Source: Notolepis coatsorum
Taxonomy: Eukaryota; Chordata; Actinopteri; Aulopiformes; Paralepididae
Direction: 5' to 3'
Length of the DNA: 64,000 bases
Assembly: GCA_963971535.1 (NCBI GenBank)
Contig: OZ020589.1
Coordinates: 72,503,520 to 72,567,519, forward strand
The position numbers were made by a program, and so were the translations under genes. Below the pieces are notes generated by a model. It had not been told where the DNA came from. It was given only the letters and a program-made list of their open reading frames with translations, and did no database searches. Position 1 is the first letter of the stretch, and every line of letters starts with the position of its first letter. Positions 1 to 10,847 of this stretch are shown piece by piece.

Positions 1-301
1 TCATCGTTGCTTCACCAAGCAGCCGGTCTAATAATGACACCGCTGTGTCAGCGCGAGCTTGCTGCTCCTAGATTTGTGAGAAGCATCCATCTGCAGGCTG
101 TCAGAATGCAGTACTCCAATCCAGCCATTTTGAATTCAGCTGTTGGGTGGGGGGCGCTGCTGAGCCCAGACCGGACCGGACCTAAAAACACCGCTGCTCT
201 GTCGGTCTGCAGCTCCATGCTTGACGTAAATCTAACAACAGCCAGCTCGCGCTGACACAGCGGTGTCATTATTAGACCGACTGCTTGGTGAAGCAACGAT
301 G
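1..301. repeat. Inverted repeat, arms about 58 bp (1-58 and 244-301)
   Basis: The two arms are complementary over about 58 bp with a spacer of about 185 bp. The right arm continues colinearly into the rest of the element, so the left arm looks like an inverted duplication of it. Confidence 0.75.
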
Positions 302-842
302 AAACAAATGTAATGATTGTTTCGTTCATCGCATAGGCTATTTAATTTTAGTCTATTTTAATACAATTCAAATAATCAAATTGTGCTTAGAGGGAATTCT
401 TTTCACTGGATATTATGACCAGCACCAAGTCGTTGGGAGGTGGAGTCATAACGCAAACCCACGATAATGTTGCCGTCTCTCTCTGCCAAATTTCTCAGTT
501 CTTCGCTTGATATAATTAATACAAATGTCCAATATAACGGAATTCGTTAGCTCATAAAAATGTGATTATAACAGACTGCTGTTTAATGTCGGGCAGACTG
601 CCCACCGACACCTCAAGTCGGCAGCAGCACGAAGTCTCGAGGGACTTATTTTATTTGGAATATATTAATGACTGTATACGCAAAAGTAGCCTAGTTTTAA
701 GTTAAAATATTATAAATTCCTTGATGATGTCATTCTTTATATAGGCCTATCAATTGTTTTTAAGCTCAATAAACTCTGACCGGAATTTATCCCATTTATC
801 CCACAATCAGACCTGCAAAAAAAAATTCTAACGGAAACCCTG
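1..842. mobile_element. hAT family A non-autonomous copy, left end outside window
   Basis: The right end CTAACGGAAACCCTG at 828-842 and the interior (for example the stretch 480-700) match the complete copies at 5765-6646 and 36722-37608 reported below. The window starts inside the element. The left part is folded back: bases 1-58 reappear reverse-complemented at 244-301 with about one mismatch, which creates two opposed small open frames without meaning. No transposase is visible. Family assignment rests on the shared ends and the 8-bp duplications of the other copies. Confidence 0.8.
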
Positions 843-1210
843 GCGGACACCCAACCCATAGACCGCTCAGTGTGTGAATTATGTTAATCCACCACCGTTT
901 CACAATTACTGTGTTGCACAACTTGCACTCAATATTTAAATAATGTTAGTCTAAATAAATGTAGACAATGTACGTATTTTAAAAATAGAATGAACAGAGT
1001 AGTGTTGTTTTGAAACAGTAGGCCTAGTAGTGTGTGTGTGTTAGTTTGATTTATGCTGCATTTGATATTGAATCTTGGCCTAATTTGTTTTGTTTATTTA
1101 TTTTAAATAACACAGTGACACTTTTCCTTTTGATGAGAAATCCAGCCATATTCCTTTCATTGTATTTAAAATACTGCACTTTAATTTTAAGCGGAAAACT
1201 AATCTTTCCA
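843..1210. other. Unassigned AT-rich stretch
   Basis: No gene, terminal repeat or recognisable transposon is seen. There are short open frames on both strands without domain features. It lies between the hAT end at 842 and a TTAA-bounded element. Confidence 0.4.
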
Positions 1211-2464
1211 TTAACACTTTCAGTGCCGGCCATTAATGTTGATTAATGTCCTTGAGTGCCACCATCCACGTTAAAAACGCATAGGGCATAACAAAAAATA
1301 TTGTTTGTTTCCTGTTGGTTGTCAGTTAAGGCCATGGGTAGGTAGTAGTGTTGTCAAAAATATCGAAGTATCGATACATATCGATACTGAATATTTAAAA
1401 TGGCTTCGATACTCATTTCCCGAAGTACCGATACTTTTTGCAGTATCGGTACCAGCTGGCTTGCTCCCGCAAGTTGTTGACAGACGCGCTGCCAGAGCCT
1501 TGCCCTTCCGCCTCCTCCTCCTCCTCGCTCAGAGCAACAGACACAAGCTGCTGCAGCCTCCTCCCCCTCACAGCCGGGCAGCGCAGCCCTGTCTTCAGTT
1601 TGTAAACAACGCTATTATTAGCTAACGTTAGCTGTCGTTCCTCCGTTAGCTTAATGCTAGCTAGCTGGCCACCTATTACTTCATGGAAACGGAGTAACGT
1701 CAAGCCGAGCCCACTACACCAGTACACGCATGAACTCGACACAACTACCCCGTTTCCAACGTTAGGTCCGGAAAATAGAAAGATTCCCTCATAAACGGCA
1801 TTTATTGGAATATTCTCGAATACACTAGACACGTTGTCATTGTCTGCCTATTTATGAATCGTTTTCAAATAAACGCTAGATTATCGATAGTATATGTGTA
1901 CTTATGCACGCTACAGAAGCGAGCTGAGAAATCGATTCTCTCATTTCCTCAACATCACACACACACACACACACACACAAACGGGACACGCTGTTATCTC
2001 AGTGAATACAGCTCTGATTATCCTAAAACTGGTAACATAGACTCCTCCTTACCTTAGATCAGATGTTCTCCAAAAAGATTATTCCAATTCCTGATCGCCA
2101 TTCCAAATATCGATCGCGTTTATTGATTGATTATTGGCTGCTGTAAATATATATTCAGGCTGCTTTCCAACTCGCGATCACTTCCCTCATCATCAGATCC
2201 CTCGCCAGCATAATGGAGCCAGTTGGCTCCCCCCACACAGATCCACCAGTATAATCGAATGGCCTGCAGTTACACAGGGATAGACGATAGGGGGCGGTAT
2301 TTTCCCATCGGAGGTCCTAGAGGGGCTGCTGTACCAACGGGAGACTCGGTTGATGAAATATGAATGATCGCTAATAAAAAATTTAAACGACAATTTGCGT
2401 CGTCGGCACTCAACGGGGGGCATGAAAAGACAACATAACACGTCGTCGGCACTCAAAGTGTTAA
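1211..2464. mobile_element. piggyBac-like element bounded by TTAA
   Basis: TTAA sits at 1211-1214 and 2461-2464. The inner ends are CACTTTCAGTGCCG and, on the other side, its near reverse complement (CACTTTGAGTGCCG when flipped), which is the TTAA plus short terminal-repeat pattern of piggyBac elements. The interior includes a (CA)n run at 1955-1978, a fragment at 1285-1346 resembling the inverted-repeat element at 53590, and a start of another hAT-like end (TAGTGTTGTCAAAAATATCG) at 1347. The stretch 1850-2100 recurs at 63275-63520 in a second copy. No transposase is recognised. Confidence 0.55.
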
Positions 2465-2470
2465 GAACTG

Positions 2471-2888
2471 ACAATCAGGGAATTTAAACATTGTTGACAT
2501 TGTTTTTTTGTGTTTATTTTAAAGAAAGGAAAGTGTAGTGCTGGTTGAGCTTATGCATACATTATGTTGATAGTCTTTGTCTATAATGTGGCCACAAAAA
2601 TAGAAAGGTTTAATTATTTTGTTTGTTTGCACTAAGTTAATACTTTGACAAATGTAGCCTATATTTTTCAGACAGTTCGGTATTTGTGTGCCAAACATTA
2701 TTTAAGGCAAACCGCTGTAAACCTTTTTATAATTTTTTTATAAATGAGAAGCATGTTTACATTTTTGGAGTGTTACATTTAAAAAATAAATAATAATATA
2801 AAAAAACGTATCGAACCGAACCGAAAACCGTGAGCACAAAACCGTGATACGAACCGAACAGTGTATTTTGTGAACCGTTCCACCCCTA
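2471..2888 (-). mobile_element. hAT-like family X, terminal part (reverse orientation)
   Basis: The end GAACCGTTCCACCCCTA at 2888 and the interior are the reverse complement of the copy starting near 60345. The shared interior covers the segments near 60450-60660 and 62836-62954. Only one end is present here; the other is lost or displaced by the TTAA element. Confidence 0.5.
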
Positions 2889-2893
2889 CACAT

Positions 2894-3866
2894 TAGGGGT
2901 GCAAAGGTACACGTATCCATACCGAACCGAACCGTTTCAGTGTGTACCGTACCGTACCGAACGGCTGTGTAGTGTTCCCGAACGAATACAACGGTATGTT
3001 AACCACTAACGACCGCCCACCGGGGGCTGTTTTTTTTTCACAATCTAATATAATTATTAGGGCTGTCAGTTTATCGCGTTAATTAGACAAATTAATTACA
3101 CAGCAAATTATCGCGTTATGAAAATTAACTCAAAATGTATTACAAAATTTTTTTTTTATAATTTTTCTTTTAATCTCATTTATTCCATAAGAACGTAGAA
3201 TACACATTTACAGGCTTTTTTTTATATGGTCCATTTGCATGTTCTTGGTATCTGACTGATTCTAGGGACATCTATGGATCTCAGGGAATGTATTCCCAGT
3301 GTCAGAAATACTGTGTCTGTTACTAGGCTTGAGTAAATTGTAATGAACCAAATGAGAATATCAATAAAAAAAAATGTAATCTTTGACTGAATAACACTAT
3401 GCTCAAATTGACCAAACCTGAAAAATCTAAGCAAATTAATAGATGGAAGATGATTAAACAGAAGGTTTTGTAGATACAGTACTGAATTCTGCCATCCGGA
3501 CACATGTCATTTGAAATATGATTATAGAATATAGAATATCAGGCATAAAATGGTTATGCGATTAAAATGCGATTAATTAGATAAATTAATTACAAATCCT
3601 GTAATTAATTAGATACATTTTAATTTTAATCACCTGACAGCACTAATAATAATTATTATTATTATTTTTTGTACAAGTCTATTATTAATTTCAATATGGA
3701 ATATTCGTTGACAGCCCTACAATTACAATTAGTTACTGCACACTACATCACCCCTGAGTGGAACATGGAAATCCAAACTTTCCCCCACTGTACCGAAAAC
3801 CTGTACCTTGACTTCAAAACCGAGGTACGTATCGTACCATGGTTTTTGTGTACCGTTACACCCCTA
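2894..3866. mobile_element. hAT-like family Y copy (TAGGGGTG...CACCCCTA)
   Basis: Both ends carry iterated TACCG/CGGTA words and finish in TAGGGGTG and CACCCCTA. The flanking 8-mers CTACACAT (2886-2893) and CTAGACAC (3867-3874) agree at 6 of 8 positions, so the target duplication is only tentative. A second hAT (3058-3645) is inserted inside. No coding region is seen. Confidence 0.55.
3058..3645. mobile_element. hAT MITE (TAGGGCTGTCA...TGACAGCACTA)
   Basis: The terminal inverted repeats TAGGGCTGTCAG and CTGACAGCACTA are flanked by ATAATTAT and ATAATAAT (7 of 8 identical), which fits a hAT insertion. The subterminal regions contain ATTAATTA words on both sides. It is nested in the family Y copy. 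Confidence 0.75.
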
Positions 3867-4011
3867 CTAGACACATTAACACATTGGGCGCCATGGGTTA
3901 TACCCATCAATATACCCAGTCTGCCACCACTGTAAGCCTATGGAGATGTTTACCTTCTTTGCAGGGCTATAACTTTTTAAAATGTATTGCTATATTGACA
4001 TTACTATGGCC
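3867..4011. mobile_element. piggyBac-like relic, left part
   Basis: TTAACACATTGGG near 3875 followed by a segment containing CTTCTTTGCAGGGCTATAAC resembles the start of the TTAA-bounded element at 5610. It is interrupted by the hAT at 4012. Confidence 0.4.
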
Positions 4012-4234
4012 CAGGGTTAGAAATTAACTTTTTTTTCAAGGGCTTTTTTTGCCCCCCTTAATTGATTTTCGGGGGCTTTTTTTGTATTTCAGGGGCACTG
4101 CATTTTTATGATGAAAACGGTTATTAAACATCCTTATCATTTAAAAAATACAACTCAATTAATCTAATCTCCACAACTCCATCATACTCCGCTTTACATT
4201 TTCTTATTTGAGGACCTGGGGAATCTGCTTCTCA

Positions 4235-4954
4235 GGCCCCGTTTAGACGGAAACGCTAGCAGGTGAATCCGCAAAATATTTTTTCGGATGTGCCTTTCGT
4301 TTATACGGAAACAGCGTTTTTACAGGGTGAAACCGCAAAAAAGTGAGACTACCTTCCAGGGTGGAATTCCTAGAAACGCAAAAGCTTTGCGCACTCGTCT
4401 AAACTGTTAAAACGTATAAATCTGATAAAACGATGACGAAAGGTTTGTCACGGCTCTGGTCGCGCGTACTGCTTACGTCACAGGTAGCAGGTATGCGCCA
4501 GTAGCCGAGACGTAAACAAAGCAAGTATGTCTGACTTATATCAACGGAGATCACCTGAAGGCTACATTGGCAGTACTTTTAACCCTTTCACTGCCACACG
4601 ACAGAAGGTTACCCCTTTACTATCACACAACCGGCTGTCGTGTGGCAGTGAAAGGGTTAAATACACAAGAATCTGTCCCGCGGCGTGAGTGGACCCACTG
4701 TCTGTGAGTGACTCTGCTTTGGTGCAATCACATTCCCCATCCACAGTCTGCGAATCAGAGGCAGAGTAGGGCGGGTCTTCACAGCACGTCATGTGACATA
4801 TGTGCCAATCGTGTGACAGCGGGTCTCCGTCGTTACAGCGTCGTCTGCACGGAGAATTCCACTCCAAAACGCTCGTCTAAACGTACAATTTTAAGTGAAA
4901 CCGCAAGATGACTTTTGCGGTTTCTGTTCACAAAACGCTCGTCTAAACGGGGCC
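4235..4954. mobile_element. Harbinger-like MITE (GGCCCCGTTTAGACG ends)
   Basis: The terminal inverted repeats GGCCCCGTTTAGACG and CGTCTAAACGGGGCC are perfect over 15 bp. They are flanked by TCA at 4232-4234 and 4955-4957, a 3-bp repeat compatible with PIF/Harbinger elements; three bases can match by chance. Internal copies of the CGTCTAAAC word occur near both ends. The element has no transposase and contains a 74-bp piggyBac MITE. Confidence 0.6.
4579..4660. mobile_element. 74-bp piggyBac MITE with TTAA duplication
   Basis: TTAA occurs at 4579-4582 and 4657-4660. Between them are perfect 22-bp inverted repeats starting CCCTTTCACTGCC, separated by about 30 bp. This is the CCYTTT..TGCC type of end known for piggyBac elements. 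It interrupts the Harbinger-like MITE. Confidence 0.8.
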
Positions 4955-5609
4955 TCACTCTTTTTCCTTCGTGTTTTTATAGTTTGATCAAAAACGCTCC
5001 ATCTTGTCTCTCTTCAAAATGCCATCAAATGCTGGTGAGCTGCTCACATGCTAATGTGAGAGGGTGGGGAGAGTGACGTCGACATCGGCGTCTGATCAAA
5101 ACAGATTGAATAAAATTAAATAAATAGTAATATAAATTTTTATACTATGTTTGATAACGTAATGTTAATGAAATTAATAATGTCTCCATATATATATATA
5201 TCATTAGTAAACTGTCTGGGGCTTTTTGTCCCCCCCGGCCCCCCTTAACATGAGGGAAGCCGAGAACGCATACCTGTCAGTGCGCACAGGGGTGAAATTG
5301 TGTGTCACAGCTGGGAGCGTTGCGGTGTTTGCAATGGAGAAGTTTGGTTCACTTGTAAATAAACTATTCACATAAATGAAACAAAACATAATGTTAATGT
5401 CTCCATCAGGGTTTCCGTTAGAAAATACTGGGGCCGGTCTCCGTGTCCTGGAAGATTTCAATCTCCCGGACAAATGTGAGAAATTCCGGTCAGTTTATTG
5501 AGCTTAAAAACAATCGATAGGCAGGCTATATAAAGAATGACATCCCCAAGGCATGTAGATTTATAATATTTTTACTTAAAACTAGGCTACTTTTGCGTAT
5601 ATACAGTCA

Positions 5610-7041
5610 TTAACACTTTCTCTGCCACGCTTATGTACATCCTTATACCATCCTCTGCCAGCTCTATTTGTCTATGGAGAAGTTCCCCTTCTTTGCAGGG
5701 CTATAACTTTTTAAATTGTATTGCATATATATTGTATATTGTATATACAGATTCCTATTATGGGCAGGGTTTCCGTTAGAAAAAATTGTTGCCGGTCTCA
5801 GGGTCCGGTAGATTTAAATCTACCGGTCAAATGAGAGAAATTCCGGTCAGAGTTTATTGAGCTTAAAAATAATTGACATCCTCAAGGCATGTAGATTTAT
5901 AATATTTTAACTTAAAACTAGGCTACTTTTGTGTATACAGTCATTATATTCCAAATAAAATAAGTCCCGAGACTCTGTGCTGCTGCCGACTTTAAATCAA
6001 ATAGGTGTCTGTGGGCAGGACGCCCGACATTAATAAACAGCAGTCTGTTATAATCACATTTTTATGAGCTAACGAATTCCGTTATATTGGACATTTGTAT
6101 TATTTATATCAAGCGAAGAACTGAGAAATTTGGCAGAGAGAGACAGCAACATTATCGTGGGTTTGCGTGATGACTCTCTCCACCTCGCAACGACTTATTT
6201 GCAAAGAGTATGGCGCTGCAGACCAGCAGATTCAGCTGTTTTAAGGCTCTATCTGGGGACCGCTCAACAGCGCCCCCCACCCAACATCTGAATTGCCAAT
6301 GGCTGAATTGGAATACTGCACTCTGCCGGTACAGATGGGTGGGTTATGGTGGATTCTGTGGCTCTGCAGCTGCATGCAGTCGCAAATCTAGCAGCAATCT
6401 CCCGCTGACACAGCGGTGTCATTATTATACCTGCTTGGTGAAGCAACGATGAAACAAATGTAATGATTGTTTCGTTCATCGCATAGGCTATTTAATTTTA
6501 GCCTATTTTAATACAATTCAAATAATCAAATTGTGCTTAGAGGGAATAATTTTCACCGGACATTAAGACCGGAGAGATTAAATATGTCGGACTTCAACAG
6601 ATTTTGCCGGTCAAATACCGGTAATTACCGGCTAACGGAAACGCTGATTATGGGATGTTGAAATATGCGATCCATCTCCAGGTTGTATAATAGTATATAC
6701 GTCCAAATCATGTTGTTTATCGAGTTATTGGTAACGGATCGCTATCCATTGTGTCGAGCTCGAGTCCCGGGACCTATAGCGAGTGGTCGGACCGAATTTG
6801 GATGAGCACCAGTTTCCGTTTCCGGTTTGGGCGATCCGCCGATCCGCCACCAGATGGCGCTCTTGAACCGTTGGAGAGTTGAGAGGGGATCAACGGTATA
6901 TCTCAAGTCTCCGTGGGAGAAATATGATTGCGATCACAGATTTTTTAAATATTGATCTCAATGACGTGTTACGGCGTCATTGGCAGAATTAGCATGGCGG
7001 GGAATGACGTGTTAAGGCGTCCTTGGCAATTAAAGTGTTAA
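5610..7041. mobile_element. piggyBac-like element bounded by TTAA, containing a hAT
   Basis: TTAA is duplicated at 5610-5613 and 7038-7041. The ends are CACTTTCTCTGCCACGC and, on the other side, GGCAATTAAAGTG. Several internal NNGGCGTCNTTGGCA words lie near the right end (6970-7030). It sits in a family A hAT and holds another complete family A hAT (5765-6646). No transposase frame remains. Confidence 0.65.
5765..6646. mobile_element. hAT family A, complete non-autonomous copy
   Basis: The 882-bp element runs from CAGGGTTTCCGTTAG to CTAACGGAAACGCTG. A perfect 8-bp duplication ATTATGGG is at 5757-5764 and 6647-6654. The terminal inverted repeat is about 14 bp and the inner region contains CCGGT/ACCGG words. 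The frames at 6210-6479 are shadows on both strands of an internal near-palindrome and have no domain. Confidence 0.92.
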
Positions 7042-7768
7042 TATATTCAAAATAAAATAAGTCCCTCGAGACTCCGTGCTGCTGCTGACGAAGCGATAAA
7101 CTCATCCCAATAGTATGCAACTGCAGAGCCGCAGAGCCAGCGGCGCTATCAGGTCCAGTCTGGGGACTGCTCAGCAGCGCCACCCACCCAATGGCTGAAT
7201 TGCCAATGGCTGAATTAGAGTATTGCACTGTGCGGGCACAACTGTGAGCTCTGCGGCTCTGCAGTTGCATGCTTCTCGATAATCCAGCACCAAGCTCCGC
7301 CATTCTCATCAGCAAACCACAAGTCGCGAGGGAATTATTTTCACAGGACATTATGACCAGAGATATTTAAATATGTCGGACTTCAACAGAATATATATAT
7401 ATAATTAGTAAAATGTCGGGGGCATTTTGTGCCCCCCTTAACTGATTTTAGAGGGCATTTTGTCCATTTTCACAGGCATTTTGCCCCGAGCCCCCGTTAA
7501 TTTCGAACCCTGCCGTGACGTCACCATCTAAAATGGCGCCGCCCATGGCGAAAACAGGGAAATTATATTTTTCAGACAAATAAGCAGGATTTCACATTTT
7601 ATTATAGGACCCCGTCTTACACAAGGTACACAACAAACAAACTAGGATCACATTGTTCAATGCTTCATCTCCCCTTTAAACTTATCCTTGCTAAGTTTCA
7701 GTTTCACTTCCAGAGAGAATTTTACTTCACGAGACTGAATACTAGAGAACAGATGACATATTACAACA

Positions 7769-7813
7769 ATGGCAGAGGATTATTTGGATTTAAACACAGT
7801 GGAGCTCAGATGA
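7769..7813 (+). other. Short open frame conserved between two family Y copies
   Basis: It reads MAEDYLDLNTVELR and stop, with a favourable ACAATGG start context. The identical frame occurs at 59915-59959 on the minus strand in the other copy. It could be a captured first-exon fragment, but I do not recognise it, and conservation may only reflect common descent of the two transposons. Confidence 0.25.
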
Positions 7814-8169
7814 TCTGTCCGGAAAAGTAGGTTCTTCTTTTTATTTGATGAGCTGTGCCTGTGGCTGTCCGGCGGGGGAGAATGTTGATGTGGCACGTGT
7901 GTGTGTGTGTGTGTCGGCGACGCGTGCATGTTTCTTTTCATTGGTTTCATTTGGTTAACGTTATTGGGCGCACAAGAAAACGAAAGAAAACTGTAATGAT
8001 GACCCTGCAACTGTTCCAATGTAAATGTGCCTGGCTTTCTCCTCCGTGCACTTTCGCCGCTCTGAAGTCTGAGCTCGGTGTGCCCGGCCACGTGCGCTGT
8101 TCTCACACGGACCTCGCGCGTGCCTGCATGTGGGTGTGTTTGCGCTGTGGGGCGTATTAGTCGCATGGG

Positions 8170-9189
8170 CAGGGACCGAAACTAGAGAGCGCCACCCGCC
8201 ATTTGCGCTCAGTTTTTACGTTTGGCGCCTCCCACTGAGACGTCTGAGCGCCGTGTGACGGGCAATCAAATAGTCATGTGAAAACCGAAAATCATGATCC
8301 AATTCTTTAGCGGAGTTCTCACTCGCTGTCTCAGCAGACATGAAGCGCGCACCGCGCACTGCTGCTGCTGCTGCTGCTGCATGTAAACAGAGGCTATTGC
8401 CTCCGAGTCACCGTGACGTTAGTTAGCACTGCTGCTGCTGCTAATGCCTGCATGTAAACAGAGGCTATTGCCTCACTGTGACGTTAGTCTAGTCAGTGTG
8501 GGACCTTCGTGAGATAACGTTAGCTACCGTTACAAAATGACCCAGTCAACTATTCACTTAGTTTAATACACAAGGCATTGTGTAACGTTATCCAGCCGGC
8601 TAGCTACGGATAGCTCCCGACATCAACAAATCCTCCAGCAATAGTCCAGTGCATAATACCTCCGTTGGCTAGGTAACTAGTCACTACGAAATGTCGCAGT
8701 AAACTAAATAGTTCACTGAGGCGTTGTCCCAACGCCATCCAGCAGTAGCTACAGATAGCTCTTGGCATCAATGTCCTACAAGGCTACAACAACAACATGC
8801 GTATTCGAGTCCCTGGTTTACATCGCATGAGTGAGGGCTGCTGACTAGGGTCCAGGTGCAGCGCCGGAGAATTATTTTGCATGCTGAATGTAGCGTTTAG
8901 GGTCCAGCTGCACCCCCGGAGAATCCTTGCTGGAGCTGGAGGCCACTCGAGTATACACACAGACAGTGGAGCTGTTTGCAGACAGCGAGGTGGCGATGTC
9001 TCGCAGATAACACAATCACAAGTATGATTATATAATATATATATTTTATTAAAAAAAAATCTATATAAAATAATAATAAAAAAAAAAATTATCAAAAAAA
9101 AGTTGGCGGGTAAGAAATATGCTTGGCGGGTAGATTCTTCCCATCTACCCGCCACTGGCCGGTGAGTCAAAAAGTTAATTTCGCTCCCT
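8170..9189. mobile_element. hAT (CAGGGACCG...CGCTCCCTG)
   Basis: A perfect 8-bp duplication CGCATGGG flanks the element at 8162-8169 and 9190-9197. The ends are CAGGGACCGAAACTA and TAATTTCGCTCCCTG. The interior carries CTG repeats at 8359-8380 and 8423-8437. Its segment 8780-9050 is the reverse complement of the interior of the TAGGGATGCCCCG family elements (40100-40260 and 43700-43860), so two terminal families share a core. Confidence 0.9.
8356..8440 (+). repeat. (CTG)n runs with a 70-bp imperfect tandem repeat
   Basis: CTG repeats at 8359-8380 are followed by TGTAAACAGAGGCTATTGCC. The same combination recurs from 8423 onward with fewer CTG units. Confidence 0.7.
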
Positions 9190-9267
9190 GCGCATGGGTG
9201 CGCGTACCGCACCGTGATGGCCGTACCGTAAATTCGCGGAACGAATACACGTACCGTTACACCCCTA

Positions 9268-10190
9268 GTGCTGAGAGTTAATATAAAAAGTGCAGCAGTA
9301 GAATAAATCAACGTAAACTAAAGGTACTTAAAACGAATACATAAATATATACAATCAAATCCTGTTGCAGTTACTATGTCAACTTTGATAAGCCAAAAGG
9401 TACCATCTGGTGGTGACTTTGACTAGGTTAATAAAAAATAGCTAAATCCTACAAAATAATGCCCTGACGTGTGTTCCAGTGTATCCATCCATGCAGGGGA
9501 TAGGAATAGCAACACGAGGTAGAACAAGAGGACAGGATTGTGACTGGCTCTGAGATAAGACAGAGCATCTTCCCTCGGGTGCAAGGATGGTAGGGGGCAG
9601 AGAAGATAGACCACTTTGCTCCTTCCACAAACTGGCAACTCATTCTGGCAACTGGCAACTCATGCTGTGTGTGGGGGTGGGTGACAATCCAATCCAAGTT
9701 TACATTTCAACCTGCTGACTCTCTGGAGAACAATGGAATTCATTGCTAGAGGACCGCAAGAGGAAAAACAGCAGAGACAGGGTTTCCCGCTAGATGGCGA
9801 AGGGGCCAAACCTGGCTGCCTGGGGGCTGCACAGGGGCTCTGGAAAAGCTTAGCAGTGCTTGGTGGTACAGTGTGTTATCTCCAGCGCTGCAGAGCTCCT
9901 CCTTTGAAGTGCTGAGACACAGACGCTGGGCCAGGGGCAGTGGGGAGTAGGGAGCTAAGAGGAAATTTAGACACAGCTACAAAGGGAAAAGAAACAACTG
10001 AGAGGTACCAAAGAGAAAGGGACACTAAACTGCAGGGACAAACAGGAAATGCAACCAATAACTTGTGTTTTGTTTCGTTCTCGCATCTGTAGCCTTAGTG
10101 GTGACAAATGCATCTATTTATGCAAATCAACTTTCACAACATAGCAGGTTATTTGCCAATGAGCTCTTTGGAGCACAGTTGACACACCAT
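9268..10190. other. Unassigned sequence, no clear gene
   Basis: Open frames of 60-82 residues occur on both strands (for example 9423-9697 minus, 9733-9915 plus). None has a recognisable domain and they overlap each other. No transposon ends are recognised. It may be intron or intergenic DNA of the original locus. Confidence 0.35.
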
Positions 10191-10598
10191 TAGGGTTGGG
10201 TATTGTTTTGATTATTTTTAATCCCGGTGCCAAATTATAATTTTTTTTAAACAATGCCAGTTCCCAAACGTGAACACACGTGTAATTGGCGCATTCCAAG
10301 TGAAAGGTGCAAAACACAACCAATCATCTGCTGTTCTCATCGTCAGTAAAGTGAAGCCATACTTGAGCATTTTGCCTTTGACATGATGACATGCTTATTG
10401 TCTGTCACTTTTGAAGTTCATGTGAGACTGCTGGCTGGGCGAGAGATAAGTGTTCTGCAACTTTCCTGACACAAAAAGGCGGCTGATGCTCGTTATGCTG
10501 CATAAGGTGCACAACGAATTGAGGCACCAAAATGTATGTAGTGATTCAGTGAGGGTAGTACCGACTACCGAGCATGTTGGCACCGGTACCCAACCCTA
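10191..10598. mobile_element. hAT MITE (TAGGGTTGGGTA...TACCCAACCCTA)
   Basis: The ends TAGGGTTGGGTATTG and GGTACCCAACCCTA are inverted repeats. The flanks CACACCAT (10183-10190) and GACACCAT (10599-10606) match at 7 of 8 positions. The element is 408 bp and non-coding. Confidence 0.85.
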
Positions 10599-10847
10599 GA
10601 CACCATGATCACACACAATATCAATGTGAGACGAGCAAGAGAAAGAGTTTGGTTGCGGGGAAAAAACTGGCTGCCGACTTGTTTTGGAGTCTGCCTTTCC
10701 TTTCAGAGCAGTCTGGAAAGCAGATGGTTACCATGTGTTTGGGAGAAAGTTTGGCTGCACTAATGGGGGGGGGGTACAGAGAGGACACAATTACCAGAGA
10801 TAGCAGGAGTAAGAAAATGAATAGACAGACTTTGTAGTGCTTGTGCC

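Larger units (their letters stand above)
5407..7391. mobile_element. hAT family A copy, right end truncated, split by a piggyBac-like element
   Basis: It starts CAGGGTTTCCGTTAG at 5407 and follows the family A sequence to about 5609. It resumes at 7042 and runs to about 7391, where the last roughly 40 bp, including the expected CTAACGGAAAC end, are missing. The interruption is exactly at a TTAA that is intact in the uninterrupted copies (for example 37398-37410, opposite orientation). Confidence 0.75.
4012..7512. mobile_element. hAT (CAGGGTTAG...CGAACCCTG) carrying nested insertions
   Basis: The ends CAGGGTTAGAAATTAAC and GTTAATTTCGAACCCTG are the same as those of the intact copy at 56676-58060, as are the adjacent G/C-tract regions (GGGGGC, GCCCCC words). 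The flanks CTATGGCC and CCGTGACG do not match, so either the duplication has decayed or the two halves came from different copies. Inside are a Harbinger-like MITE (4235-4954) and a family A hAT (5407 to about 7391) that is itself split by a piggyBac-like element. Confidence 0.6.
7513..9267 (+). mobile_element. hAT-like family Y part (right end CACCCCTA), interrupted by another hAT
   Basis: The segments 7513-8169 and 9190-9267 are one sequence broken by the hAT at 8170. The right end CGTACCGTTACACCCCTA at 9267 matches those at 56253 and 60326. The interior 7700-8160 is the reverse complement of 59712-60050. It contains TGACGTCA at 7516-7523, a GT run near 7898-7913 and a short conserved open frame at 7769. 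The left terminus is not visible. Confidence 0.55.

Noticed and set aside
1305-1832. Overlapping frames of 106 and 139 residues
   Set aside because: They are on opposite strands over the same GC-rich repeat part, with low-complexity residues and no domain.
4004-7520. An 8-bp duplication for the element 4012-7512
   Set aside because: CTATGGCC and CCGTGACG agree only at four positions, so I do not claim one.
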